Below the pieces are notes generated by a model. That model ran no database searches. It saw only the letters and a list, made by a program, of their open reading frames with translations, and had not been told where the DNA came from. A stretch of 56,907 nucleotides of DNA from Mucidula mucida (Eukaryota > Basidiomycota > Agaricomycetes > Agaricales > Physalacriaceae). The stretch is from NCBI GenBank assembly GCA_015501055.1, contig JADNYV010000230.1, forward strand, positions 1 through 56,907. Direction: 5' to 3'. The position numbers and the translations under genes were made by a program. This document shows, in pieces, positions 23,501-33,347 of this stretch (position 1 is the first letter of the stretch; each line of letters begins with the position of its first letter).

Positions 23501-24446
23501 GGCGTATCATCCACAGGCAAATGGGCAGACGGAACGGTTGAACCAAGAGATAGAACATTTCTTACGGTTATTCATCAACTATCATCAGAACGACTGGCAT
23601 GAATGGCTACCCTCTGCTGAATTCGTTTACAACGATCGAGTTCACTCGGCGACCAAAGTCACTCCGTTCTTCGCAGACATGGGCAGACATCCCTACAAAG
23701 GCACCGCTCCAAAAACGGCATCGAGAAATGAGACTGCACAGGAGTTTGCCGACGGTATGAGGAAGACATGGGATGAAGTGGGGTCAGCATTGAAGATGGC
23801 AAAAGAGGACATGAAACGGTTTTATGACAGGAAGCGAACAGAGGCAGTAGAGTACAAGGAAGGCGACAAAGTATGGCTGGAAGGGACGAATCTCAGCACG
23901 GATCGACTAATGAAGAAGCTCGATGACAAACGATTCGGGCCGTTCAAAGTGATCAAGAAAGTCGGGACGAGTTCTTACAAGCTCCAGATTCCTCACACGT
24001 GGAAAAGCATTCATCCCGTGTTCAATGAGGCCCTGCTGACGCCTTACCACGAGCCGCAATTTCCGACGCAACCCCGAGACACGCGTCCACCACCTGTGCT
24101 GGAGGGAGCCGAACCGGAATGGGAGGTCGAGAAAGTGGTGAATTCCCGGAAGTACCGCGGGGGTTTTCAATACAAGGTTCACTGGAAGGGTTATGGCACA
24201 CACGAGCAGACATGGGAACCGGCATGCAATCTCAAAAATGCCGATGAAGCCATCAGCGATTTCCACCAACAATATCCGAACAAGCCAAAGCCACCCGCGC
24301 TTGCTCGCATTGAAGTTCCCATGTCGCAATTTCCATCACATCTATTCCGACCCATGCCACCGCCCGATACCAAACCCCTCGACGTCACGCTACCCTCTGC
24401 AGCCCTCATGGAGCGACTCTGGCGCAGAATGGAACTTGCGCCTTAA
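20519..24446 (+). pseudogene. Pol of element 2 (PR-RT-RH-IN-chromodomain), multiply frameshifted
   Basis: Protease with LLDSGATGSCVN (about 20948) is open to 21378. A shift follows, then the RT lead-in and RT core with [12 protein letters not shown] and YLDD (about 21977). Breaks near 22040 and 22120 precede the RNase H region (22135-22455), and several more fall between 22440 and 22720. Then come the integrase zinc finger (HHDAQLAGHPGRYKT, CQKCQVTK), catalytic core (TDMIGELPES; HDRGPQYHSRF; YHPQANGQTERLNQE) with one break near 23348, and a chromodomain (EWEVEKVVNSRKY, VHWKGYGTHEQTWEP). Stop at 24444. Key residues are present, but no single protein can be made. Chromodomains direct integration to modified histones in related elements. 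Confidence 0.88.
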
Positions 24447-24457
24447 GGAGGGGGTGA
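24445..24457 (+). promoter_or_regulatory. Polypurine tract of element 2
   Basis: AAGGAGGGGGTGA ends directly at the 3' LTR, where plus-strand DNA synthesis is primed in LTR elements. It overlaps the Pol stop codon. Confidence 0.75.
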
Positions 24458-24988
24458 TGTTATGAATCGCCATATTTTCACATTTTCACATCTTATCATA
24501 TCTTATCGGGAGCCTTGTCTTATCAACCAAACGGACCGTTTCATCATCTGTTTCGTCACCGATCATACTCCTTTTCATTACCGAAGCCGTACTCATGTCG
24601 GACACACACCCAACACATGGATGACATCATACATGCCGATACCTCATGGACTCCCTATTGTATACACACCGCCGACACTCGTAGCACACATGGTCGTTTC
24701 AGTATTATTACTTACATGCAGTTACCACTCGTATTTAATGGTTTCACGGACTAGTAGCATACAACACTGGGTCAAGGGCGTGGAGCATCCCTAGTGGAAA
24801 CGCGTATGGACAAGGAGTCTCAAACACAGACTTACTAGTATATAAGCAGTAGTGTAGTATCATTGTACTTTAGTTCCGATCTCGTTTATACACCTGGCCT
24901 AGCCTAGTCTTACGAACGCGAACGCTTTCTTCCTTAGTTTCTTACTGTGGTACCTGGTTGAGTCTCGTGGCTTAGTCAGTCGCTAACA
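24458..24988 (+). repeat. 3' LTR of element 2, followed by the right target duplication
   Basis: 531 bp, one visible base change against 18481-19011. GACTT at 24989-24993 repeats the bases before the 5' LTR. Confidence 0.95.
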
Positions 24989-24993
24989 GACTT

Positions 24994-25385
24994 GAACCAG
25001 AATCGCCAACGTTATCCGACCAACACCAGCACAACGGAGGTGGCGTGCATTAGCAATCCCGCTGATTGCTGCGGCGCGCGCCGTACCATGAATGGTACCA
25101 TCTTAAAGAACCTCCATGATCCAGAAGAAAACTTTGTGCGAGACGAGTGCCAAGCGTTTTTCTCGCGATCATTTGTTCGCACACGTTCATTCACCAATCT
25201 CTCTGGCTCGTCTGTTGAGTCATGACTACACTCTCAGGGGGCCTCGATAATCTACACTTTGTTGTGTCCTAGGCCAACATTCAACGAGGGCGCTTTGATC
25301 ACTTTGTTCTGGTGTGTTTGCTATTGGGCTACTTGTAATATAAACATGACGTGCACTTTCTCTCTCAGAGCATCCCCGCGACACC
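24994..25385. other. Upstream region of HMG-box copy 1
   Basis: 25120-25385 is homologous to the region upstream of HMG copy 2 (53073-53340, inverted), including the CATTCAACGAGGGCGCTTT stretch and an AATATAAAC box about 48 bases before the ATG. 24994-25120 shows no gene. Confidence 0.5.
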
Positions 25386-26170
25386 ATGCCATCCTCAGTC
25401 TCGGCCTCTACTCGTAGCCGTCGCACCAGAATTCGCACCACAGCCCCTAGCACTATCTGGCGCCCTCCCAACTCCTTCATCCTCTTCCGCCAGGAATACG
25501 CCCGCCTCTACGCTGGCTTAAAAACTCTCCAGAGCATTTAGCCGCTGTGGAAAAGGAAAATCATGCGAAGAAGTACACAGACTACAGATTTATGCCGCAG
25601 ACAAAGGAGGTCAAGGAAGATACGACGAGGACCATTGAGACGACGGTCGACTCGCAGCAGGCTTGGACATACGGCCATTACCATTCGGCCCTTCATGAAA
25701 CGACGCCACTCCCCAACCCGGCCCATCTGCACAACAAATGGATGCTGGCCACGTCACACCCTACTTCCCCGAAACGTATTGGCCGTCCTCTTCGCCTCCC
25801 GCTCAGTACATCCATCAGCCTCTACAAGTTCCTGTACGTTTCATAACTTATGGTTGACGACGACTAGTCTATTCTAACCTGACTCATAGCAGACTTCCGA
25901 CAAGACATTCAAAGATTTTGATTATGTCCAGTTCTTTGGCATCCTTCTGCCCCCCATTCAACCTTTCGAATGCTGATCTGGAGCTGAGAGATATTGCCGA
26001 TGGGCAAAGCAGACGACGGAGAGATGTTCCCATAACAGAAGGACTCCTTCAGCTTACAGCCCATTCATACTGTATATTACTTGCTACTTCCCTCCATATC
26101 GGAATTGTTTATGAGTTCTATGCCTATGATCATCATGCATTACACGTAGAATACTCTCGTTCGACTTAAG
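25386..26170 (+). pseudogene. HMG-box gene, copy 1, with internal deletion
   Basis: Starts MPSSVSASTRSRRTR and reaches RPPNSFILFRQEYARLYAG, the first helix of an HMG box of the fungal MATA/Ste11-like type. About 67 bp present in copy 2 are missing after LQS, so the frame stops (TAG near 25540) before the rest of the box. The remainder is recognisable in another frame as AVEKENHAKKYTDYRFMPQ and KEVKEDTTRTIETTVDSQ, followed by an intron-like break near 25850 and a tail (SSSLASFCPPFNLSNADLEL) shared with copy 2. HMG-box proteins bind DNA as transcription regulators; this copy cannot. Confidence 0.7.
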
Positions 26171-26232
26171 GCTTACTGAACTGAATATCAGAAAAGTCTA
26201 AAAGGGAATACTAAGATAAACAGATCTAAACT

Positions 26233-28000
26233 TTAAAGTCTAACACTCAACTTGTCGCCACCATCGTGTCTCAGCCCTCTCACCAATATCCTTAACGTCT
26301 CCCACAAATCCGCCTTCAGCGCCTCCATCCTCCCCACCTCTAGCCCCCACCTCGGCGGTAACCCAGGGACAATGCGCCCATGACACCTCTGTGGATCCAT
26401 CTTCTCCACGCGTAGTCCGGCCTCCTGCTTCGTCCACGCCTCGACAATAGCGCAGCAATAACACATCTTACGACTCGAGCTAATGTGCGGCATGTAGACG
26501 ACGCGGGATACGAGCTATGTCTAGTCAGAACGAGACGGTGAGGGAGAAGGAAGAGGACTTACGTCGGCGGACCGACTATCAAATTGATTTGCAAACTCTC
26601 CTCCTGATTGACAGTACGCCCGTTTCATACACATAATCGCCGCCTCTGGATGTATCGCAGCGGAGACGCGACGCTAAGTACGGCGACCCAAGGTTCTGAT
26701 TCGTCGACATCGTCGATGTACATTGAAATTTTTCGAAAGAGAGGTATATGACGGGCGTGATAGCGGGTCCACAGTGTTGAGATACACGACGCCGACGGTC
26801 ATATCGTTGATGTCTATCGATGGCGGAAGCGAAGTATGATGATGATGGCGGTGGAGATGGAGAAGCTTCGCATGGAGAGCGATGCCGACGATATCCGAGA
26901 GGTAGTTCACGACTAGACGCTGCATGCATGTCGGGAGTAGGTAATACTCATTCGCTGCATCATCATGAGGCGCTGCTCGACGCGTTGATTAGTTAACTTG
27001 AGAATCAAAGCCATGCAACGAACCCATAGAATGTGCGCTCTATCAACTGCACAGCCAATGACGATTTGTTAAACACGGGCTGCATCTTCTCATACTCGAA
27101 GAACCTCTTAAAGGTATGTATCGCATCCACAAGAAAGAACAGTTCACTCGGCTTCGAGTCCGGCTTCCCAAACGCAAAATAAGCGTAACCCAAAAGGAAT
27201 CCAAGACCATTAATCCACCGCGCTATATTGGCGTTCGTAATTGACACTGTGCTCGCCTTTTTGTCCGAGACGCCCGCAACGATTTGGGCTATGAATTTCC
27301 CCAAAGGAGTCTTGACTGGCCAAAGGACGCCTTCCTTGGGCAGCAGAGTGTAGTCTTTCGAACTGTCGGAGCCCATCCAGGCGCAGAATATCTCCCGAAA
27401 GCCACTTGTGCGATCTGGGAAAATGCCATCCGAGGCGGTGATCTTCTGCCGCACTCCAGTCGCGCCGTCTTTGAGAATGCCGGGGCGCGCGTCGCGTTGC
27501 GACATTCTTTACGGCGAAAGGTGTTTTCGAATGTATTAGATGGTGTCGTGATCAAACCTGGGAACTGTCGAGCTTGGAAGATGCAAGTGTCCTTCAGGAA
27601 TGTTTAAAGTTCAGAGTCTGGTGCTCCAACAACTGTAAATTCTATACGAGCGCGTCAGTCGCATTAAAATTAGGCAGAGGATTTGACGAAACGGAATCGG
27701 ACCAAGTAGATGCTAGATCGTAATGATATTCCTCGAAAGCAATCGCCAGCTCCAGACAACTAGCTCCTGTCAAGGCACTCGTTATTTGTCCGACGAGGAC
27801 AGAGAACACACGAAGCCAGCTTTGTCTGCCTTCAATGGAGGGTCGATGTAAGGCGTGACGTAGGTACCGTCGTATTGGTAGTGCTCCAGGTCGTCGAGTT
27901 TGGCTCTGACGGTGCCCAGAGGATATGTGGCACGCAATGCTGCTATAGTTTCAGATTCGCGCCCCAGACCGCGTCGAGTACAGCGCTTTCTCAAACCTAT
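26233..28000 (-). pseudogene. OTT_1508-like deaminase-family gene, copy 2
   Basis: The best preserved copy, read on the minus strand. A fragment near 27994-27782 (LDDLEHYQYDGTYVTPYID) is followed by an exon from about 27540 to 27030 (VRQKITASDGIFPD, FREIFCAWMGSDSSKDYTLL, LVDAIHTFKRFFEYEKMQ). After an intron ending GAGCAG comes the exon from 26972 with LVVNYLSDIVGIALHAKLL and the HPE motif (26655-26641). Intron 26556-26510 follows, then the last exon with PHISSSRKMCYCC and a C-terminal region to 26233. HPE plus CYCC (26463-26452) is the zinc site of the deaminase fold; the OTT_1508-like subgroup is expanded in mushrooms. A 4-base deletion and TAG stop before the HPE motif (about 26673) break the catalytic exon, and the N-terminal part is eroded. 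Confidence 0.6.
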
Positions 28001-28610
28001 TCAAGATGGGTCGCAGATGAGCGCTACAGTGAAAAGAGAGGATGCACTTCTAGATTATACCAGTAAGCAAACACATGGATTAATTCCTCGTGGACCTCGC
28101 TCGTATCGGCGCCTGATAACCGCTTGCCTCTTGGGCGCACTGCTTGTTTTCGATGCGGTCTGTCAAGTCCCTTTTTTGCGCCCGTTTGGCTCCAGGCCGT
28201 CAAGAAGAGTAGCACTGTCCCAGACCGCAGGAAATCGTAGTCGAATAGGTGGGTCCAGTCAAGAGAGCGATCCACAGGCTACAGTATGGACATACTGTCA
28301 AACATTGTGGTCTAAAGCATTCATACGGCCCGGCCGGTCCGGGAAGTAGTATTATTGCTTTTGTCTCCAAACAAGAAATATCACACTCCCTCCTTCAAAT
28401 GTAGCTTCTGACCCTTTTCTTCCACGCCGACCTTCGAAGATTCCTTGCTACTGAATCATTATGCGGTCTGAATACTAGGGAGGCTTGTGGACTACACATT
28501 CTTTCTCGACGACCGTCGACGCTCAGCCTGGGCCCTAGTAAGTCCGTGAAAATGCAATCATTGGTGGATTGAACAGGCTATTGTACAGATGGACGTTAAT
28601 GCTACCAAAA
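28001..28610. other. Spacer between deaminase copy 2 and DUF6535 copy 2
   Basis: Homologous to 11400-11895 of L1; a small piece recurs inverted at 48860-48910. Minus frame 28275-28024 is shared with L1 11547-11400 but broken in both; possibly an eroded first exon of the deaminase gene. Confidence 0.35.
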
Positions 28611-31610
28611 TCACTGCACAGGCTCAGTACCATTAATCTTGTTCAAGTTGGTCTGAAAAACTGCGCGTACATTCTACAGACGCGTCAGCACCTGTACAGT
28701 TTCACACAAATAAGTTCCGACTCACGTCAAGTTCGCTGGGCAACGGCGCACAGTTCGATGGCGGCAGTGGGCCTTGACCCCCCTCGACATCCCACTTGAA
28801 TGTAGTAGCGATAGTAGACAATGTGCGGGCCGAATATCTTCTCAGTCGACGTCCTCCAATACCGACGCTGATGAAAGCCAATAGTTGACAGTACATGTCA
28901 ATTGCTTGCGGCGCCACTGAAAAGGAAACTAGGTCGTCGAGACTATTGCCCCAGTAATCAAGAGGGACGACTTTCGCCAGTGTCCACAACTTGGACTGGT
29001 TGTCCACATCAGACAGTAGCACAGCCTTGCAGATAGTTGCCAGGTTGTTAGATTGGCCGAGATCATCCAAGACGCGTTTGAAAATATCGGAACGGCGCGC
29101 TGACAGAACCGCTAAACCGTCAATGTAGAGGGCAGCCAAGTCAGCCGTGTCAAACGCCGTCCACAGATGTAGCGGGTGGATATTCGGAAGCTCCTTGTCA
29201 GTCCATCCTGCCCACCCATACTCGAAACTCGTAGATAGGCCACGTAACCAGGATCGTTCAAGGAGCGCGGAATACACCTTTGCAATGGAAGTTGTATGCC
29301 CATCATCGACAGTGCTCGATGACAGCAGATATGACAGCACGTTGCTCAGGATCTCCACCGGATTATCGGGTCGTTCAAAGGCAACACGCAGAACGGACTG
29401 GTTGCCCTCCTCGGTGAGCCACAAGAAATCATGTAAGAAGGTACCTGTGCGATGAAGCTGCCAGTTGAGACCTTGGAAAACACTGAAGACAACTATGCTC
29501 TCGTCTTCTACCGTCATGACTGTTCCAGTTCCAAACACGTCGGATCTCATCACGTTCTGGAGAGCTTTGATGGTAGCCACGATGACATCACGGTGTTCAA
29601 GATGTACGCCGCCGATTGTGTATTCGCAGATGTTGTCTAAAAGCTGACGAAAGAGAGACGGGAGCTTCTCGAATGGGGCATTGTCGGCCGCCCACACTCG
29701 ATGTAGCGTGGACGTCCGCTGGATAGCAGGCGTCTGTACCATACAGAGAAGCAGGAAGATATGATCCGGAAGATTATGAGTGTTGTCTTCAGGTGAGCGA
29801 ACAGCGTCGGGAAAGCCAACATGTTTCACCCATTTCAAGAAGGATGGGAGCATGTTATTTGACAATACACCGCCCAAGTCAATCCCCTCTGGGGTGGGTT
29901 CATAAGAATCGACAACGAGGCAGGGAGAAGAATCCGGCAGAGGGAATGACAGAAGAGGTTGCCTGTTCCCATCGCAGTTGGACCATTCGCACATGTGTAA
30001 TGTAACGAAACATCGCAAAAGCTCTGACCAAAGTTGCGAGGGTTGATCACGGTCTATTCCAAGCCACAGTGTACCCGAGCTCAACGACATGGCAAAGATT
30101 TTGCCCCAAAGGAGAGCGTCCAAGGTCTGGTAAGGAGGAGGGCCAATGAGATTCTTTTTCACAAGATCTTTGGCAGCATCAGAATCATGGCAGTACGCAT
30201 AGTAGCTGGATTCTTTGCAGCTCGTATCGAGCTCAGTCTCGGGATCCTGCTTTTCAAAGCGCAAAGCCGCACGTTCAAACCTCTCAAATCGGTCGACAGG
30301 CTGGTCGAGCTGAAAGTGATCGTTTATGGCTTTCACAACAGAGATGCCCTCCGGTCCCGACCGACCAATAAGCGGAACACTGGGGAGGGGCAGAGCACTG
30401 AATGCCTGAAGGATGATGCTTTGCACTGAAAGGTTTGGTGTGGTATTAAAAAGACAGACAAGCGACGACACGTCGAGAACGTCAGCTTGACGTTCAACCA
30501 TTCCGAGCTCGATATCGGGCAACGAAGTAGGTAGTATAGACGTTGGCGTACACTGAGAATGAAAGAAGTTCATATATTGCTGGCGAAGGAACATAAACGC
30601 GGCAAAGGAATGGATGGAGAGCGGCGTCTTGTACGCGCAATCCGGGTAGAATACGGGAAGAACGTTGGTAACGGAGTACACGCCAAAAGCACCGGTAGCG
30701 ATGATCGCCATGTGCGCCGCCATGACAGTGCTCAAAGAGCAGAGGTATATGACAAGACCAACGAAAAAGAGCCCCAGTGCGGCGTGCATGAGGACGGGGA
30801 GAAGCTCTATGATGAGTGGGACGCGCCATTTCTTAAGAGCCTTATAGCGGAAGTGTCGAACTCGGCAGCGACTCCGAGGAGAGCCTGTTGACGCGACAGA
30901 GAGGTACTGGTGAATCCACTGCTTGGCCAAAACAGCAAGTAGCGTGGTGGACAAACTGAGTCCAAGGCTCATAAACCAGAGTGCGTTCACCCAAAAGTCG
31001 GAGGTCTGGAGCGGGAAGGACGTGACCGCAGGTGGTACAGCGTCGACTGCTTCGGCTCCGTGAACTGTAGCACGCTGGACGCTGACCATCTCTGCTATGA
31101 GCGAGTTTGTGACTCGAGCAAGGTCTAATTGCAGTGACTTGCAAGTCGTCGTGACAAAAGTCGTTACAACGCCTGAGAACAGCGCGGCCTTCAATCAAAT
31201 ATCAGGGTATGTAGACAAACGACGACGGGATACAACTCACAAAAACAAGAAGCATATCCAGTCCTTCGCGCCATCCGGCGACCAGCTCAATATCGATCTG
31301 AGTGGCCTCGTCTCCATACACGCGCCAAACCCTAGCCTTCGGGGACCATTCCTCGTATATAGGGTCGGGCGCGTATTTCTGCTCATAATCGAAGGGATCG
31401 TGGACAGCTACGCGTGTTACTGAGTTCAATGATATCAGTGGAAGCTGTAGTCGGCGTACTTGGTCTTGTGTGAGACGGCGGCGAGGAAGTAAAGCCTGGA
31501 AGAGTCGATGTCCTACTGTAGGGGGTCGAGGCTGGTGTGTTGGTATTGCCAGCCGGGCTTATCGTAACACTTGACGTTGAAAATGGACGACTACGGTCAT
31601 CTGGCTGCAT
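28611..31610 (-). CDS. DUF6535 membrane protein, copy 2
   Basis: Exons 31610-31595, 31515-31241, 31188-28726 and 28673-28611 give about 938 residues, all with GT-AG borders (GTAGTC, GTGAGT and GTGAGT donors) in the same phases as copy 1. An in-frame TAG upstream of the MQPDD start makes 31610 the first usable ATG. The DUF6535 part matches copy 1 almost exactly: WVNALWFMSLGLSLSTTLL, KQWIHQYLSV, GLFFVGLVIYLCSL. The middle third (about 29600-30000) differs more, which suggests conversion between copies. It is predicted as a multi-pass membrane protein with a large soluble C-terminal part; role unknown. It follows family X copy 2 and precedes deaminase copy 2 on the same strand. Confidence 0.83.
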
Positions 31611-32191
31611 CCTGGCAGGCCTGATATGAGAGGTGGGGGCAGGAAAGCTGTTGTGTGTGACCGTATCGACATGATGGTATGGCTTTAAGACCTACGCAGG
31701 AGCCGGGTAAGTGCGTCGTGGTGATCGATGGATGACAATAACGCAATTGTTCATGGTCCTTGATGTGGCGAAATTGTGGCGTGTATTGTCTTTTTGCGGT
31801 GCCAGTTATGATTTTGTACATATTGAGTTGGCGCGGAGTACCACACCAGTGGTACTCATCATGGTCAGAGGGCGACTTGAGAGCGGTACTGACTGCCACC
31901 GACTCTGAGCTGCCAAGGTGGTCTTTGAGGAAAGTCTTTGGGAATACACCTCGTGCTTAGCGCCACAGGAGACATAATGTGGCCACACATATACAGTAGG
32001 AACGTCATAACGAAGGAGTGTGTGATAAGCATGATTCCGAAGTACGAACGAGTACCTTGCACGAGGCTGGTGTATCAATCTGTTTGTTCGCATCTGGCCC
32101 CTTGCACGTGCATGCATTAGTGTGGCGTAATATTGTAAGAGAAGGAAGTAACAAGATTCGCATAACTGTAATATGAATCTCGAGGTGGAGA
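31611..32191. other. Spacer between DUF6535 copy 2 and family X copy 2
   Basis: 580 bp; diverged relative of 14896-15428. Likely promoter of the DUF6535 gene on the minus strand. No supported gene. Confidence 0.4.
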
Positions 32192-33347
32192 CTAACCTAT
32201 CCAAGGTCTGACTGTGATGTTTCTATAGCTCGAGGATGACGGAATGTTGCCTCGCCTCCAATAATCTACATATCTCGCAACGTCAGCCGCCCCGTCGAAT
32301 ATAAACACGCGATAGGCCGGATCGTGCAAATTGCCGATGACGGAGTTTGGACGGTGCAAAGGTCTTTCGTAGTCCGCATACTCAGGTCGCAATCTGTGTC
32401 GGGTCTCGATTTCATATTCGAGTTCTTCCAGCGGAGTAGCCTCCCAGTTATGAGGTCCAACGATGATGCCATGGACCGCGAAATATGAGGCATGCGGAAA
32501 GAATTTTCGACCCTTGCGGCGACGTTCCGCCATGGGACGAAGATCATTGTTCAACCAGGAAAAGAATGTGTCTTGATAGTATAGCAGACGGCCAATTCTT
32601 TGGAAATGCTGGAGGTAGTCGAGGGCATCTTTTCTAATCCTTCGATAACGGATCTGACCTCCAGCCTCCGAGGAGCGATACATAATCGTCCTCGTTTGTT
32701 TGTCCAAGTCGAGGCTTTCGGGAGACTTGGATTCGAATGCCCTGCGCCTGTAGAACCAACCCATTATCTCGGCGTCAGTACTGCATAGATTAATGAGTTC
32801 ATTACATTGCAAAAGAAAATAGAGAATCTTACTGTCGGGTGAGTCTGGAGATCGCGTCGACTCCAGCCGGCCAGTCCTCTGGATGTGCAGTGAGGACTGT
32901 AAAGATCACCTCGCAGACAATCATGAAAGCAAATGTGCTGGGTAGTGGCGATTGATGGTTGACCGCGCGCGCATAACGCAGGAATCTCGAACTCCAATGC
33001 TTGACATTGTAGTTGGAATCCCGTGGCATGATAATCACATCCGGCCACAGGACTTCCAAAGCATCGTGTTCGTGCAACTCGAGGCACAGAAACCAGTCCG
33101 GCTCATTTAATATCTTGTCCCTCATATGAAGTTCGAGATTTGACTTCTTTTTTCTGATGAAGAGTGGCCATAAATCACTGCTTTGGACTGTATCCCATGT
33201 CTGATCATAGGTTGGCGGTAGTGCAGTATCTGGCCGGGAGATGTATCGCCGTGAAGGTGGAGCCGGGGCCGGCAGGAGAGCGGACTGTCGCTGTGTGAAG
33301 ATCGATAGAATGGAACGGAAGGAAAAGGGATGGCGGCTCGACGACAT
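32192..33347 (-). CDS. Family X protein, copy 2 (longest, apparently intact)
   Basis: Exons 33347-32833 and 32747-32192 with an 85-bp intron (GTAAGA...TTCTACAG) give 356 residues. The first exon holds RYISRPDTALPPT, LWPLFIRKKKS, DKILNEPDWFLCLELHEH and a hydrophobic stretch ending in AGVDAISRLTR. The second has RRAFESKSPESLD, RIRKDALDYLQHF, FFSWLNNDLRPMAERRRKGRKFFPHASYF, then HNWEATPLEELEYEIETRH and a tail rich in aromatic residues. I do not recognise a domain. The tail after the FFPHASYF region is missing or changed in copies 1 and 3. The last codons (WIG, TAG) overlap a possible GTTAGT donor, so a further exon is possible. Confidence 0.65.

Larger units (their letters stand above)
18481..24988 (+). 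mobile_element. Ty3/Gypsy chromovirus element 2 (6.5 kb), complete but frameshifted
   Basis: 531-bp LTRs (18481-19011 and 24458-24988), both starting TGTTATGAAT and ending CTAACA, differ by one visible base (GGACTG versus GGACCG). They are bounded by GACTT duplications. The internal part encodes Gag with a CCHC knuckle, protease, RT, RNase H, HHCC and DDE integrase and a C-terminal chromodomain, i.e. a chromovirus. Its reading frame is interrupted at eight or more places by single-base losses. A putative self-priming PBS follows the 5' LTR, and the tract AAGGAGGGGGTGA precedes the 3' LTR. Confidence 0.95.
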
